In this document: in pieces, positions 1-7,444 of the stretch | How positions within the stretch are numbered: position 1 is the first letter of the stretch | Layout: the number at the start of each line of letters is the position of its first letter | Source of the DNA: Bacillota bacterium | GTDB lineage: Bacteria > Bacillota > Clostridia > Peptostreptococcales > Anaerovoracaceae | NCBI GenBank assembly: GCA_023415235.1 | Contig: JAEZLP010000004.1 | Coordinates: 1 to 18,409 of the forward strand | Direction: 5' to 3' | Length of the DNA: 18,409 nt | Translations under genes and position numbers: made by a program | Notes under the pieces: generated by a model | Seen by the model: the letters and a program-made list of their open reading frames with translations, nothing else | Told to the model about the DNA's origin: nothing | Database searches by the model: none

Positions 1-119
1 GCCTCGGGCTTCCTTCAGATTCCGCCTCACGGTGGACACCCTTGCCTCTGGCTATACACTTCCCGCTACTGGCGTGTTCGGGACTTTCACCCGTTAGACT
101 GCGCCCATGCTGGGCGCAC
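1..119 (-). mobile_element. Group II intron, 5' end (domain I start), truncated by window edge
   Basis: Read on the minus strand, this stretch begins GTGCGCCC and continues with the conserved blocks GGGTGAAAGTCCCGAAC, AAGGGTGTC and GGAATCTGAAGGAAGC. These are what I recognise as the 5' terminus and early domain I of bacterial group II intron ribozymes (GUGYG 5' end). The intron boundary is predicted between bases 120 and 119; the rest, including domains II-VI and any reverse transcriptase/maturase ORF, lies beyond the left edge. The 5' exon is the T-tract of an intrinsic terminator (122-153), an insertion position known for bacterial class C introns, but I did not assign the class. The identification is by recognition of conserved sequence, not by a structure model. 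Confidence 0.8.
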
Positions 120-121
120 AT

Positions 122-153
122 AAAAAAACGGATAGGAAATAAATTCCCATCCG
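122..153 (-). terminator. Intrinsic terminator of the TfoX/GNAT pair
   Basis: On the minus strand, CGGAT/ATCCG arms (129-133 with 149-153) plus an inner GGAA/TTCC pairing across one mismatch form a hairpin. It is followed by seven consecutive T (122-128). It lies 20 bases past the GNAT stop codon. The group II intron starts two bases after the T-tract. Confidence 0.8.
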
Positions 154-173
154 CATATCCAATCCGTTGCCGA

Positions 174-617
174 TTAAGGTTCCAGCCATTGAATAAAGGC
201 TGTTTTATCCTGGCTGTTGTATCCTGCCCGTCGATAGAACTGGTGGGTGCTTTCCTGTTTGGAACCCGTTAGCAGCATGATTTTATAGCAGTTTGCCCGT
301 TTGGCTATGCCTCTGGCATAATCCAGACAGGCGGAAGCAAATCCCTTTCCTTGATGCTCTCTGGCCGTAATTACATTCTCCACCAAAGCATAGGGCCGCT
401 GTTGATGAGTAAGATTTGGAACGATCACGAGGGTGCAGGAGGAAACGATTTGATCGTTCTCTTCCGCGACGACAATATGATAGCCGTCATCGTTCAGGAT
501 GACGGACCAGAGGGTATTCAACCTTCCATTTTGCTTCGGCATCGGATTGCTGTGCAATTCCGTATACAGTAAGAGCAGCTGGTCAAAATCTGACTCTACG
601 ACTTCTCTGATAACCAT
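174..617 (-). CDS. GNAT-family N-acetyltransferase
   Basis: This 147-residue protein has the single-domain GNAT fold. The acetyl-CoA-binding motif A is visible as ENVITAREHQGKGFASACL (the Q-x-x-G-x-A form), followed by a C-terminal FYRRAGY motif typical of the family. The substrate cannot be inferred. An ATG further upstream would give a longer frame, but it overlaps the preceding gene. The start at 617 is chosen because GGAGG lies five bases before it on the minus strand. The gene begins 29 bases after the TfoX-domain gene, so the two are probably cotranscribed and end at the terminator at 122-153. No signal peptide or membrane segment is seen. Confidence 0.85.
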   Translation of the reverse strand: MVIREVVESDFDQLLLLYTELHSNPMPKQNGRLNTLWSVILNDDGYHIVVAEENDQIVSSCTLVIVPNLTHQQRPYALVENVITAREHQGKGFASACLDYARGIAKRANCYKIMLLTGSKQESTHQFYRRAGYNSQDKTAFIQWLEP

Positions 618-646
618 AGTAACCTCCATGGCGGGAAACCGCAAAC

Positions 647-985
647 TTATTTTGCATTGCCGCCGCTTGTTTTCTTCTTTTTCGGTTTGGGAACGGGAGT
701 TACCGGCTCCAGGATGCGAATGATCTCTTTGGCAAATTCCGCATCGTCGATGTCCAGGATGTAATGCTCTTTTGCCCCTTCGTAAGGATAGCCCCGCTCG
801 GCATCCCGCATCCTTTCCGCAATACAGTCGAGCTCCTTCACGTAAACGATATTGTCGCATACCAGCAGGATCGGTTTCTCATTGACATATACCATGTACT
901 CTCCGAACATTTTCCGATAACGGACGAAGCCCTCGCCCCGAATCTGTTCACAGACGTATTCAATAAAGTCCGCCGTAGTCGCCAT
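647..985 (-). CDS. TfoX/Sxy N-terminal-domain protein
   Basis: This 112-residue protein matches the TfoX N-terminal domain: FIEYVCEQIRGEGFVRYRKMFGEYMVYVN near the start, then a PILLVCDN strand. It ends in a lysine-rich tail (KPKKKK). Proteobacterial TfoX/Sxy regulates competence and has an additional C-terminal domain. This stand-alone N-domain version is common in Firmicutes and its role there is not established, so a competence function should not be assumed. GGGAGGA lies a few bases upstream of the ATG at 985. It precedes the GNAT gene by 29 bases and probably shares its transcript. Confidence 0.8.
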   Translation of the reverse strand: MATTADFIEYVCEQIRGEGFVRYRKMFGEYMVYVNEKPILLVCDNIVYVKELDCIAERMRDAERGYPYEGAKEHYILDIDDAEFAKEIIRILEPVTPVPKPKKKKTSGGNAK

Positions 986-1060
986 CCTTCTTCCTCCCTT
1001 TTTCCATTTATTCGATCTTCTTCATGGGCAGTGTTTTATAATTCAGTCAGCTCTTTTCAG

Positions 1061-1894
1061 TCATTCGTTTTTCTTCGTTATTCTTATCGGAATCTGGATT
1101 TCCGTAAGGTACTTGTCCGGGTCCTTTTCGTTCCAGGGTCCCCTGTGGCAAATCTGCCGGCTCAGGCCTGCCATTTCATACTGATCGTTGTCGCTGAGCC
1201 AATGGGCAAAGGACAGGAAGGCAGGCCCGATATTTTCAAAGGGTCCGTAGACCATGAAGCAGGCCATATGCTCCACCGCCTCCGTGATCCGGAACAGCTT
1301 TGATTTCCGATAGGCGGCCGGTTCCTGGATTACAACGCAGACCTCCACATCCACATCCGACTCTTTATATTCGACGTCATGATAAACTGCAAAGCTCATC
1401 GTATTTTGCGGCAGCCGGATGCGCTCCTCTTCCAGCTTCCGCTCCAGTTCCTTCCAGAGGTTCCCCTCTCCGTAATAATTCGGAATGATTTTTCTCAGAG
1501 CCAGAACCGGATATTCGGGAATTTTTTTCAAAGTGACGTTGCAGTGGATTGCAATCCGTTCTTTTCCCATGTCACGGATCGCAGCATCGATTTTCGCCGA
1601 TCGCTCCTGTTCCGCTTTGATCACGGACTGAATTTCCCTTTGCTTGTCTTGCAGCTTCTCAATGATGAATTCATCATTCCAGTTCTTCAGGGCTACCGCG
1701 ATTTCCGACACCTGGAATCCCGAATCCCGCAAGAAAACAATCCGGTGCAGGGTAGGAATCTGATCCACGGAGTAGAGCCGATACCCGGTGAACTTGTCGA
1801 TCTGCGCAGGCTTTAGCAGCCCGGTCTCATCATAGTACCGCAGCATTCGGATGGAAACCTGTGTCAATTTTGAAAACTCACCAATTCGAAACAT
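1061..1894 (-). CDS. MerR-family transcriptional regulator with GyrI-like effector domain
   Basis: This 277-residue protein has a MerR winged-helix N-terminus (MFRIGEFSKLTQVSIRMLRYYDETGLLKP, then FTGYRLYS). A helical linker of about 40 residues rich in E/K/Q follows (roughly 75-110), and the C-terminal half resembles the GyrI-like/BmrR effector-binding domain. This architecture belongs to multidrug- or small-molecule-responsive activators such as BmrR and BltR, which twist long-spacer promoters. The ligand and target are unknown; no transporter is adjacent. GAGGGG lies six bases upstream of the ATG. The gene sits between the terminator of the lysine operon and the TfoX-domain gene, on the same strand as both. 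Confidence 0.88.
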   Translation of the reverse strand: MFRIGEFSKLTQVSIRMLRYYDETGLLKPAQIDKFTGYRLYSVDQIPTLHRIVFLRDSGFQVSEIAVALKNWNDEFIIEKLQDKQREIQSVIKAEQERSAKIDAAIRDMGKERIAIHCNVTLKKIPEYPVLALRKIIPNYYGEGNLWKELERKLEEERIRLPQNTMSFAVYHDVEYKESDVDVEVCVVIQEPAAYRKSKLFRITEAVEHMACFMVYGPFENIGPAFLSFAHWLSDNDQYEMAGLSRQICHRGPWNEKDPDKYLTEIQIPIRITKKNE

Positions 1895-1905
1895 GCTTTC
1901 CCCTC

Positions 1906-1964
1906 ATATGATAAAACAAGAGCCATTTATGATTTTCTCCCTATAGGATATCATAAATGGCTCT
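1906..1964 (-). terminator. Intrinsic terminator of the lysine-fermentation operon
   Basis: A perfect 14-base-pair stem is formed by AGAGCCATTTATGA (1919-1932) and TCATAAATGGCTCT (1951-1964) around an 18-base loop. On the minus strand it is followed by TTGTTTTAT, a U-rich run. It lies about 50 bases beyond the atoA stop codon and just upstream of the MerR gene. It therefore closes the kdd-to-atoA transcript. There is no U-run on the plus strand, so it is not bidirectional. Confidence 0.8.
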
Positions 1965-2014
1965 AAGATTCTGCCTAATTTTGGTATTTTTTTGTCCTGT
2001 AAAAAATGCCGGAA

Positions 2015-2665
2015 TTAGATCATCGGTTTCAGATCCGGGCTGATGATCAGCTCGGCCTCTGTGGCCTCTTTGATCTGTTCCAGGGTATAGTCGGGATTGA
2101 GCTCCTTCAAAACGATGCCGTCCTTTGTGACCTCCATGACTCCCATTTCCGTAATGATCATGTCTACAACACCCACTGCGGTATAGGGAAGTCTGCACTC
2201 CTTCAGGATCTTATGGGCTCCCTTCTGGGTGTGCTGCATGGCTATGATCACCTTCTTGGCGCCGACCACCAGGTCCATAGCGCCGCCCATGCCGGGAACC
2301 ATCTTGCCCGGAACGATCCAGTTGGCCAGATTTCCGTGCTGGTCAACCTCCAGCGCGCCCAGAATTGTCGCGTCTACGTGCCCGCCACGAATAATGCCGA
2401 AGGAGGTGGCGCTGTCAAAAAACATGGCGCCGGGATTAACTGTTACATACTGAGCGCCGGCATTGATAATATCCACATCTTCTTTGCCCTTTTCAGCTGC
2501 AGGTCCCATGCCCATAATGCCGTTCTCGGACTGGAGAACGATGTTTACTCCCTCCGGAAGGAAATTGGCTACCATGGTGGGAAGTCCGATTCCAAGGTTG
2601 ACCACGTCTCCGTCCTTTAATTCCTTCGCAACTCTCGCTGCGATGATTTCCTTTATATCTGCCAT
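2015..2665 (-). CDS. atoA: Butyryl-CoA:acetoacetate CoA-transferase, beta subunit
   Basis: This 216-residue protein is the B subunit of a family I (3-oxoacid) CoA-transferase. The active-site motif SENGIMGMGP carries the catalytic glutamate at residue 47 that forms the glutamyl-CoA thioester. GLPTMVANFLP and the GGAMDLVVGAKKVIIAMQHT block also fit the family. In lysine fermenters the AtoDA-type enzyme transfers CoA from butyryl-CoA to the acetoacetate released by Kce, giving butyrate and acetoacetyl-CoA. This specificity is inferred from the operon; succinyl-CoA or acetate-dependent homologues look alike. The start overlaps the end of atoD by 13 bases, and a GGAGGTG ribosome site lies inside the atoD end, suggesting translational coupling. 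It is the last gene before the terminator at 1919-1964. Confidence 0.93.
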   Translation of the reverse strand: MADIKEIIAARVAKELKDGDVVNLGIGLPTMVANFLPEGVNIVLQSENGIMGMGPAAEKGKEDVDIINAGAQYVTVNPGAMFFDSATSFGIIRGGHVDATILGALEVDQHGNLANWIVPGKMVPGMGGAMDLVVGAKKVIIAMQHTQKGAHKILKECRLPYTAVGVVDMIITEMGVMEVTKDGIVLKELNPDYTLEQIKEATEAELIISPDLKPMI

Positions 2666-3333
2666 GGCTTTTCACCTCCTACAATTGCATCCACATAGAT
2701 ACCGGATGTCACCACATTGTTCGGGTCGATCTCGCCAACTTCAACGATTTCGCAGGCGCCTACGATAACATATTCCGCAGCGGCGGCCATCATGGGATTA
2801 AAGGTCCTGGTGGTTCCGTTGTATGTGGTATTGCCAAACTTGTCAGTCACCGAGCCTCTGATCAGCGCAACATCCGCCTTCAGCGGCTTTTCCAGCAGAT
2901 AGTCTCTTCCATCGATGTTGATCACCTGCTTGCCTTCCGCTACGATGGTTCCAACACCCGTCGGAGTCAGGAAGCCGCCCAGCCCCGTTCCGCCTGCCCG
3001 GATTCTTTCCGCCAGAGTTCCCTGGGGAACCAGGATGCATTCCAATTTGTCTTCCGGCACGTCGGTGTTCATTCTCTGGGCCACCTCAGGGTTCAGCCCC
3101 ACATGGGAGGCGATCAGCGTTTTGATTTGTCCGTTGGTCAAAAGCTTGCCCACGCCTCTGCCGGGCACACCGGCGTCGTTGCAGATAATGGTAAGATTTT
3201 TTACTCCCTTTTCCACAAGGGCGTCGATGAGAATTTCCGGAGTCCCGCAGGCCATGAATCCGCCTACCATGATTGTTGCGCCGTCCTTGATGGGTGCTAC
3301 CGCTTCCTGCGCAGTCATGATTTTATTTTTCAT
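2653..3333 (-). CDS. atoD: Butyryl-CoA:acetoacetate CoA-transferase, alpha subunit
   Basis: This 226-residue protein is the A subunit of the heteromeric family I CoA-transferase. The glycine-rich N-terminus IKDGATIMVGGFMACGTPEILIDAL and the later VPQGTLAERIRAGGTGLGGFLTPTGVGT block are characteristic. Paired with AtoA, it recycles the acetoacetate branch of lysine fermentation into acetoacetyl-CoA. It begins 32 bases after the kamE stop and runs into atoA with overlap. AGGAG lies about 12 bases before the ATG at 3333, which is long; an internal ATG at residue 6 is a possible alternative start. The same enzyme type serves solvent formation (CtfAB) in other clostridia, so the substrate call rests on its neighbours. 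Confidence 0.93.
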   Translation of the reverse strand: MKNKIMTAQEAVAPIKDGATIMVGGFMACGTPEILIDALVEKGVKNLTIICNDAGVPGRGVGKLLTNGQIKTLIASHVGLNPEVAQRMNTDVPEDKLECILVPQGTLAERIRAGGTGLGGFLTPTGVGTIVAEGKQVINIDGRDYLLEKPLKADVALIRGSVTDKFGNTTYNGTTRTFNPMMAAAAEYVIVGACEIVEVGEIDPNNVVTSGIYVDAIVGGEKPWQI

Positions 3334-3365
3334 ATCGCGTTATTTCTCCTTTCGAGTATAAATCG

Positions 3366-4145
3366 CTATACCAGCTTTCTTTTTACGATTTCAGTCAGTA
3401 CAAAAGAAGCCACGTCTTCCGCATAGCTGTGAGCGCCGAATCCTGCATCGTAACCCAGCTCCTGGGCCAGCTCGTGGGAAATTCTCGGTCCTCCGCATAC
3501 AAGGATGACTTTGTCTCTGATTCCTTCCGCTTCCATCAGTTCCACAAGGTTGGTCAGGTTACTGATGTGTACGTCCTTCTGGGTTACGATCTGGGATACC
3601 AGAATCGCATCTGCATTGACTTCGATTGCTTTTGCAATCAGAGCCTCATTGGGTACCTGGCTGCCCATATTGATGGCTTCAATCCCGTGATATCGCTCCA
3701 GTCCGAAGTGTCCGTGGAAGCCCTTCATGTTCATGATGGCGTCGATGCCTACGGTATGGGCGTCGGTACCGGAGCAGGCTCCGACGATTACAACCGGTCT
3801 CTTAATATTTTCAGCAATATATTTTTCGCATTCCAGACGATCCATCACGTCCACCTCAACCTTGGTGACTTTGATGGTTGAATAGTCTACGGTATGCTGA
3901 CATTTGCCGTACAGTACGAAATAGGTGAAGCCTACCATGTCCTTGGAGTACACAACAGCAGGTTCGTCGAGTCCCATTTTCTTTGCAAGAATTTTAGCCG
4001 CTTCGTTTGCTTCTTCGCCGTAAGGTACGGGAAGTGTAAAGGAAAGCTGCATCATGCCATCGTTCATGGTATCGCCGTAGGGCTTCACTTTGGTCAGATC
4101 TACCTCAGTTGTTGCGCAGGCCGAGTGTGTTGTATGTGAACTCAT
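3366..4145 (-). CDS. kamE: Lysine 5,6-aminomutase, beta subunit (B12- and PLP-binding)
   Basis: This 259-residue protein is the small subunit of the adenosylcobalamin- and PLP-dependent lysine 5,6-aminomutase, which shifts the terminal amino group of L-beta-lysine (or D-lysine) to carbon 5. After a dimerisation-type N-terminus, the cobalamin-binding Rossmann domain has the D-x-H-x-x-G motif as DAHTVG, with the cobalt-ligating histidine at residue 130. A lysine 11 residues later (K141, in MNMKGFHGH) aligns with the PLP-anchoring lysine of the Clostridium sticklandii enzyme (reported as H133/K144, same spacing). The later CGGPRISHELAQELGYDAGFG segment completes the B12 fold. Its ATG shares one base with the kamD stop (TAATG), and GGGAGGTG lies inside the kamD end, so the subunits are translationally coupled. 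Confidence 0.96.
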   Translation of the reverse strand: MSSHTTHSACATTEVDLTKVKPYGDTMNDGMMQLSFTLPVPYGEEANEAAKILAKKMGLDEPAVVYSKDMVGFTYFVLYGKCQHTVDYSTIKVTKVEVDVMDRLECEKYIAENIKRPVVIVGACSGTDAHTVGIDAIMNMKGFHGHFGLERYHGIEAINMGSQVPNEALIAKAIEVNADAILVSQIVTQKDVHISNLTNLVELMEAEGIRDKVILVCGGPRISHELAQELGYDAGFGAHSYAEDVASFVLTEIVKRKLV

Positions 4146-5701
4146 TATTTTGCACCTCCCATCATTAACGGAATAAACGGATTGAAGTATTTTTCATCTT
4201 TTACGCAGACGCCGGCCAATCCTTTACCGCCGTCCTTCGGTCTCTTGACTCCGCCGAATTTACCCTTCTCAATGGTGGAGAAGAGCCCTTCCTTTTCGAT
4301 TTCATGGAGCAGTTTTTCCGCTTCAGCAAGGACAAACTGAGCCCGCTTCTGAATAATGCCATCCTGCTTGTATTCCATTTCGTCTCCGATGGCTCTTGCA
4401 TTATTGAAGATATATTTGGCGTTTTCAATGGAAAGCATTCTGTCCTGCAGATGCGGTGTGTGGATGGCTTCCGTCAGCATTCCGAGAAGCTGCAGGGATT
4501 GGCCGGACCAGACCGCGATCATGTTGAACAGGGCATCCTGGATATGTCCCTTGAAAATGTTTCCGGTCATATATTTTGTCGGAGGCATATATTTCAGAGG
4601 TGCCTTCGGGAAGATTTCTCTCGCCATAATGGCCTGAGCCAGCTCGTAGAGGAAGCCGTTTTCGATGTCGGGGTCCATTTCGAAGGCATGGCCGAGTCCC
4701 ATCTGCTCTTCTTTGATATTCGCAAGAACAGCAAACTGTTCGTTGATGAACTGGGAAGCCAGTACGGTATGCGCCGCTTCATAAGCGTCGTCCGTGGTCA
4801 GGTAGTTGTCTTCGCCGGAGTTGAAGATGATTCCGCTATATCCGATGATGACTCTGGAGAAATACTGGTCGATCAGTGTTCTCTGCATGTTGATGTCGCG
4901 GAACAGAATGCCGTAAAGGGCGTCATTCAGCATGACGTCAAGTCTCTCGATGGCTCCCATCGCTGCGATTTCAGGCATGCACAGACCAGAGCTGTAATTG
5001 CACAGCCGGATGTATCTGCCGACTTCTTCTCCCACCTCATCCAGCGCTTTTCTCATAAGCCGGAAGTTTTCCTGGGTCGCGTAGGTTCCTCCGAAGCCTT
5101 CCGTGGTCGGTCCGTACGGAACATAGTCCAGAAGACTCTGGGCGGTGGTTCTGATCACGGCGATGATGTCCGCTCCCTGTCTGGCTGCCGCCTGGGCCTG
5201 AACCACGTCCTCATAGATATTTCCGGTAGCGACGATGACATACAGGTACGGTTGTCTTCCCTCTCCAATGGTGGCAAGGTACTTTTCCCTCTTTTCCGTC
5301 TGTTTCCTTATCTTGTCCAGAGCTTCATGAACGAGCGGAAGGATTTTAGCCTCCGCTTCTTCCTTGGTCGCCATCGGCAGCTTCATGATATCCAATTCTC
5401 CCGCCGCCATCTTTTCTGCGATTGCCTGAGGATCAAGTCCTGTCTGGATCATTGCATTTCCGATCCAATATGCAACTCCCTTCGGGAGCCCGCCGCCGTC
5501 CATGATGGCGTCAACTACCACGTTGGGAAGGGGGGTGTCAACATCATCCACTCCATCCACTCCCAAAAGTCTCAGGATCGTTCTTTCAGTACTCACCGTG
5601 GTGTGGCGGTCAATAAAAGTCTGCATGCTTGCAGCGATTCTTGCAGCACAGGATCTTGCACTGTCGATCACTTTCGGGTCAAGATTCAACTTACTCTTCA
5701 T
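4145..5701 (-). CDS. kamD: Lysine 5,6-aminomutase, alpha subunit
   Basis: This 518-residue protein matches the large subunit of lysine 5,6-aminomutase, a TIM-barrel protein covering the adenosylcobalamin face and holding most of the substrate and PLP contacts. Recognisable stretches include the N-terminal LNLDPKVIDSARSCAARIA, then GGGLPKGVAYWIGNAMIQTGLDPQAIA, and TIGEGRQPYLYVIVATGNIYEDVVQAQAAARQGADIIAVIRTTAQSLLDYVPYG. Its length is close to the family norm (about 515). With KamE it forms the heterotetramer converting beta-lysine to 3,5-diaminohexanoate. A GAAGGA ribosome site precedes the ATG. A 105-base gap with no obvious terminator separates it from kamC upstream, and its stop overlaps the kamE start by one base. 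Confidence 0.96.
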   Translation of the reverse strand: MKSKLNLDPKVIDSARSCAARIAASMQTFIDRHTTVSTERTILRLLGVDGVDDVDTPLPNVVVDAIMDGGGLPKGVAYWIGNAMIQTGLDPQAIAEKMAAGELDIMKLPMATKEEAEAKILPLVHEALDKIRKQTEKREKYLATIGEGRQPYLYVIVATGNIYEDVVQAQAAARQGADIIAVIRTTAQSLLDYVPYGPTTEGFGGTYATQENFRLMRKALDEVGEEVGRYIRLCNYSSGLCMPEIAAMGAIERLDVMLNDALYGILFRDINMQRTLIDQYFSRVIIGYSGIIFNSGEDNYLTTDDAYEAAHTVLASQFINEQFAVLANIKEEQMGLGHAFEMDPDIENGFLYELAQAIMAREIFPKAPLKYMPPTKYMTGNIFKGHIQDALFNMIAVWSGQSLQLLGMLTEAIHTPHLQDRMLSIENAKYIFNNARAIGDEMEYKQDGIIQKRAQFVLAEAEKLLHEIEKEGLFSTIEKGKFGGVKRPKDGGKGLAGVCVKDEKYFNPFIPLMMGGAK

Positions 5702-5806
5702 CCTTTTTCCTTCTTTCTTTTAAATTTTCTATCAATGCGTCGTTTATAATTTTTTGAATGGTTTTCGTGAAAATACTTATTCAGCGACTCCGGGCAAACA
5801 CGCTTG

Positions 5807-7444
5807 TCAGTGCCCTTCATTCATTATTTTTTTCGCATTTTCTATAATCTCATCATATATTCCAAGCATTCTTGCTATATTTAACGCGTCTTTCGGGATC
5901 TCCTCATCGTTCTCGGCATGGTAAAGGCGGTAATCCATATACTTCTGTATGATTTCGATCCGTTCTCTGCGGTTTGCGTACCGGATCTCCTTTTCCAGCT
6001 TTGTGAAATCAGCATCTGCGAGACCTCTGACCTGCATATTCTTGATTCCCTCCCCTACCGTGACGCTGTCAAAGTGGGTGGTGATCAGGCTGATATACGG
6101 TCTGGCCTTCAGGTATCCGACCAAGCTCTTGGTAAGAGCTAACCCCTCGTAGGGATTTGTTCCGCTTGCGATTTCATCGATGAGAATCAGGGATCGGTCC
6201 CTGCTGTTGTCCAGGATCTCCTTCAATTCTTCCATTTCACTGCCGAAGCTGGATAATCCCCGCTGTACGGACTGACTGTCTCCGATCAGGATATGGATGT
6301 AATTTGACAGTCCCACCTTGGCGGAACGGCACGGGACAAAAAATCCGTACTGTGTGAGTATTGCAACCAGTCCAGCCAGTTTCAGTGACACGGTTTTCCC
6401 GCCCATGTTCGCTCCTGTAATACAGGTAACTCCGTCCTCCAGTCTTATGCTGACAGGACAGTAGGGTTTGTCCTTCCGGTTTAGAATTTCTTCCACAACA
6501 AGATGCCTGCCCTCTTCAAACTCAATGATGTGCTCTTTGACCAGGTCGGGTTTCACGCAGCGGTGCTGTTTTGCATAGATCGCCTTGGAAAGGGTAAAAT
6601 CCAGCTCTCCGATCTTTTCGCAGTTTTTCAGCAGAGTTTCGCTGAATCGCCAGATTTCGTTGGACAGAACCTCCTGGATTCTCAGTTCTTCCTCCTCCAA
6701 GGTCTCATTGAGGCGGTCGGTCTCCCGGATGAGTTCGTCAATTTCCTCCGTATTCTTCAGCACGAAGGTAACGGACAGGTAGTCCTCATCGCCGGATGTC
6801 AGCTCCGGAATCTCCTTGATAATTTTGACCAGCTCCTTATTTGATTTTGAGACACAGTAATCAAATTTGGGGGTCAAGGTGATTCCGTATTTGGTTTCGA
6901 TCTGCTGCTTGATCACCTTCTGCGCTTTTCTTACGGAGATTTCCAGTTCCCGTTTTCGCTTTCTCAGTTCACCCAGCTTTTCCGAAAATTCGTCGTAAAT
7001 ATAAAAGGTGTTCATCCGGTCTTTTCTGGGATCGATGATATCCAGCAGCTCCATTGTGTCGGTCAGGATAAACTCCTCGGGCAGAGGGCGGCCAGCGGCC
7101 TCCAGCAGCTCGATGATCCTTTTCATTTTCAGAAGCAGGCTTTTTATCTCAAACAGCTCCACTACGGAAAGAACATTGTTTTTGCTTCTTTCTATGGTAA
7201 AGCTGACATCCTTCATATCCATGAAGGTTTCGACGAGCAGATCGACGGTATGGGGCTCCTCCGTTGCCAAGGCAAGAAGTTCCTCCAGCTTGCGGAATTC
7301 ATGGTTAAGCCGGTCCTCGTCTCCCGGCAGGAAAGGGACTAGCTCCTTTATCCGTTTTTTCCCGAAAGGGGTCATCACATTGATGCTGTGCATCACGTGG
7401 TCAAGGCCTGTTTCACTCCTTGTCTTTGCGTTAGACAGTCTCAC
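5807..7444 (-). CDS. kamC: MutS-like ATPase, probable lysine 5,6-aminomutase reactivase component KamC
   Basis: This 545-residue protein has the MutS-type core and ABC ATPase but lacks the N-terminal mismatch-recognition domain. Long charged helices (about 45-270) precede Walker A GANMGGKT (344-351), a signature-like QRGLSSFGSEM (394-404), Walker B LILIDE (419-424) and the H-loop TTH (455-457). It has no C-terminal Smr nuclease domain, unlike MutS2. MutS-like kamC genes next to kamDE are known in Clostridium sticklandii and relatives. I recall a family name proposing aminomutase reactivation, consistent with removing inactivated cobalamin, but cannot confirm it was tested. Translation starts at GTG (7444), overlapping the kamB end by 14 bases, with GGGAGGGG upstream inside kamB. 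A role in DNA repair is unlikely in this context. Confidence 0.88.
   Translation of the reverse strand: MRLSNAKTRSETGLDHVMHSINVMTPFGKKRIKELVPFLPGDEDRLNHEFRKLEELLALATEEPHTVDLLVETFMDMKDVSFTIERSKNNVLSVVELFEIKSLLLKMKRIIELLEAAGRPLPEEFILTDTMELLDIIDPRKDRMNTFYIYDEFSEKLGELRKRKRELEISVRKAQKVIKQQIETKYGITLTPKFDYCVSKSNKELVKIIKEIPELTSGDEDYLSVTFVLKNTEEIDELIRETDRLNETLEEEELRIQEVLSNEIWRFSETLLKNCEKIGELDFTLSKAIYAKQHRCVKPDLVKEHIIEFEEGRHLVVEEILNRKDKPYCPVSIRLEDGVTCITGANMGGKTVSLKLAGLVAILTQYGFFVPCRSAKVGLSNYIHILIGDSQSVQRGLSSFGSEMEELKEILDNSRDRSLILIDEIASGTNPYEGLALTKSLVGYLKARPYISLITTHFDSVTVGEGIKNMQVRGLADADFTKLEKEIRYANRRERIEIIQKYMDYRLYHAENDEEIPKDALNIARMLGIYDEIIENAKKIMNEGH

Noticed and set aside
1919..1964. The perfect inverted repeat as a MerR operator
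   Set aside because: The stem is followed by a U-rich run on the minus strand right after the lysine operon, which fits a terminator better. The 18-base loop and 14-bp arms do not resemble a MerR-box between -35 and -10 elements.
4304..5749. 481-codon plus-strand open frame
   Set aside because: It lies antisense over kamD, which is an unmistakable lysine 5,6-aminomutase subunit. The antisense translation has no recognisable domain.
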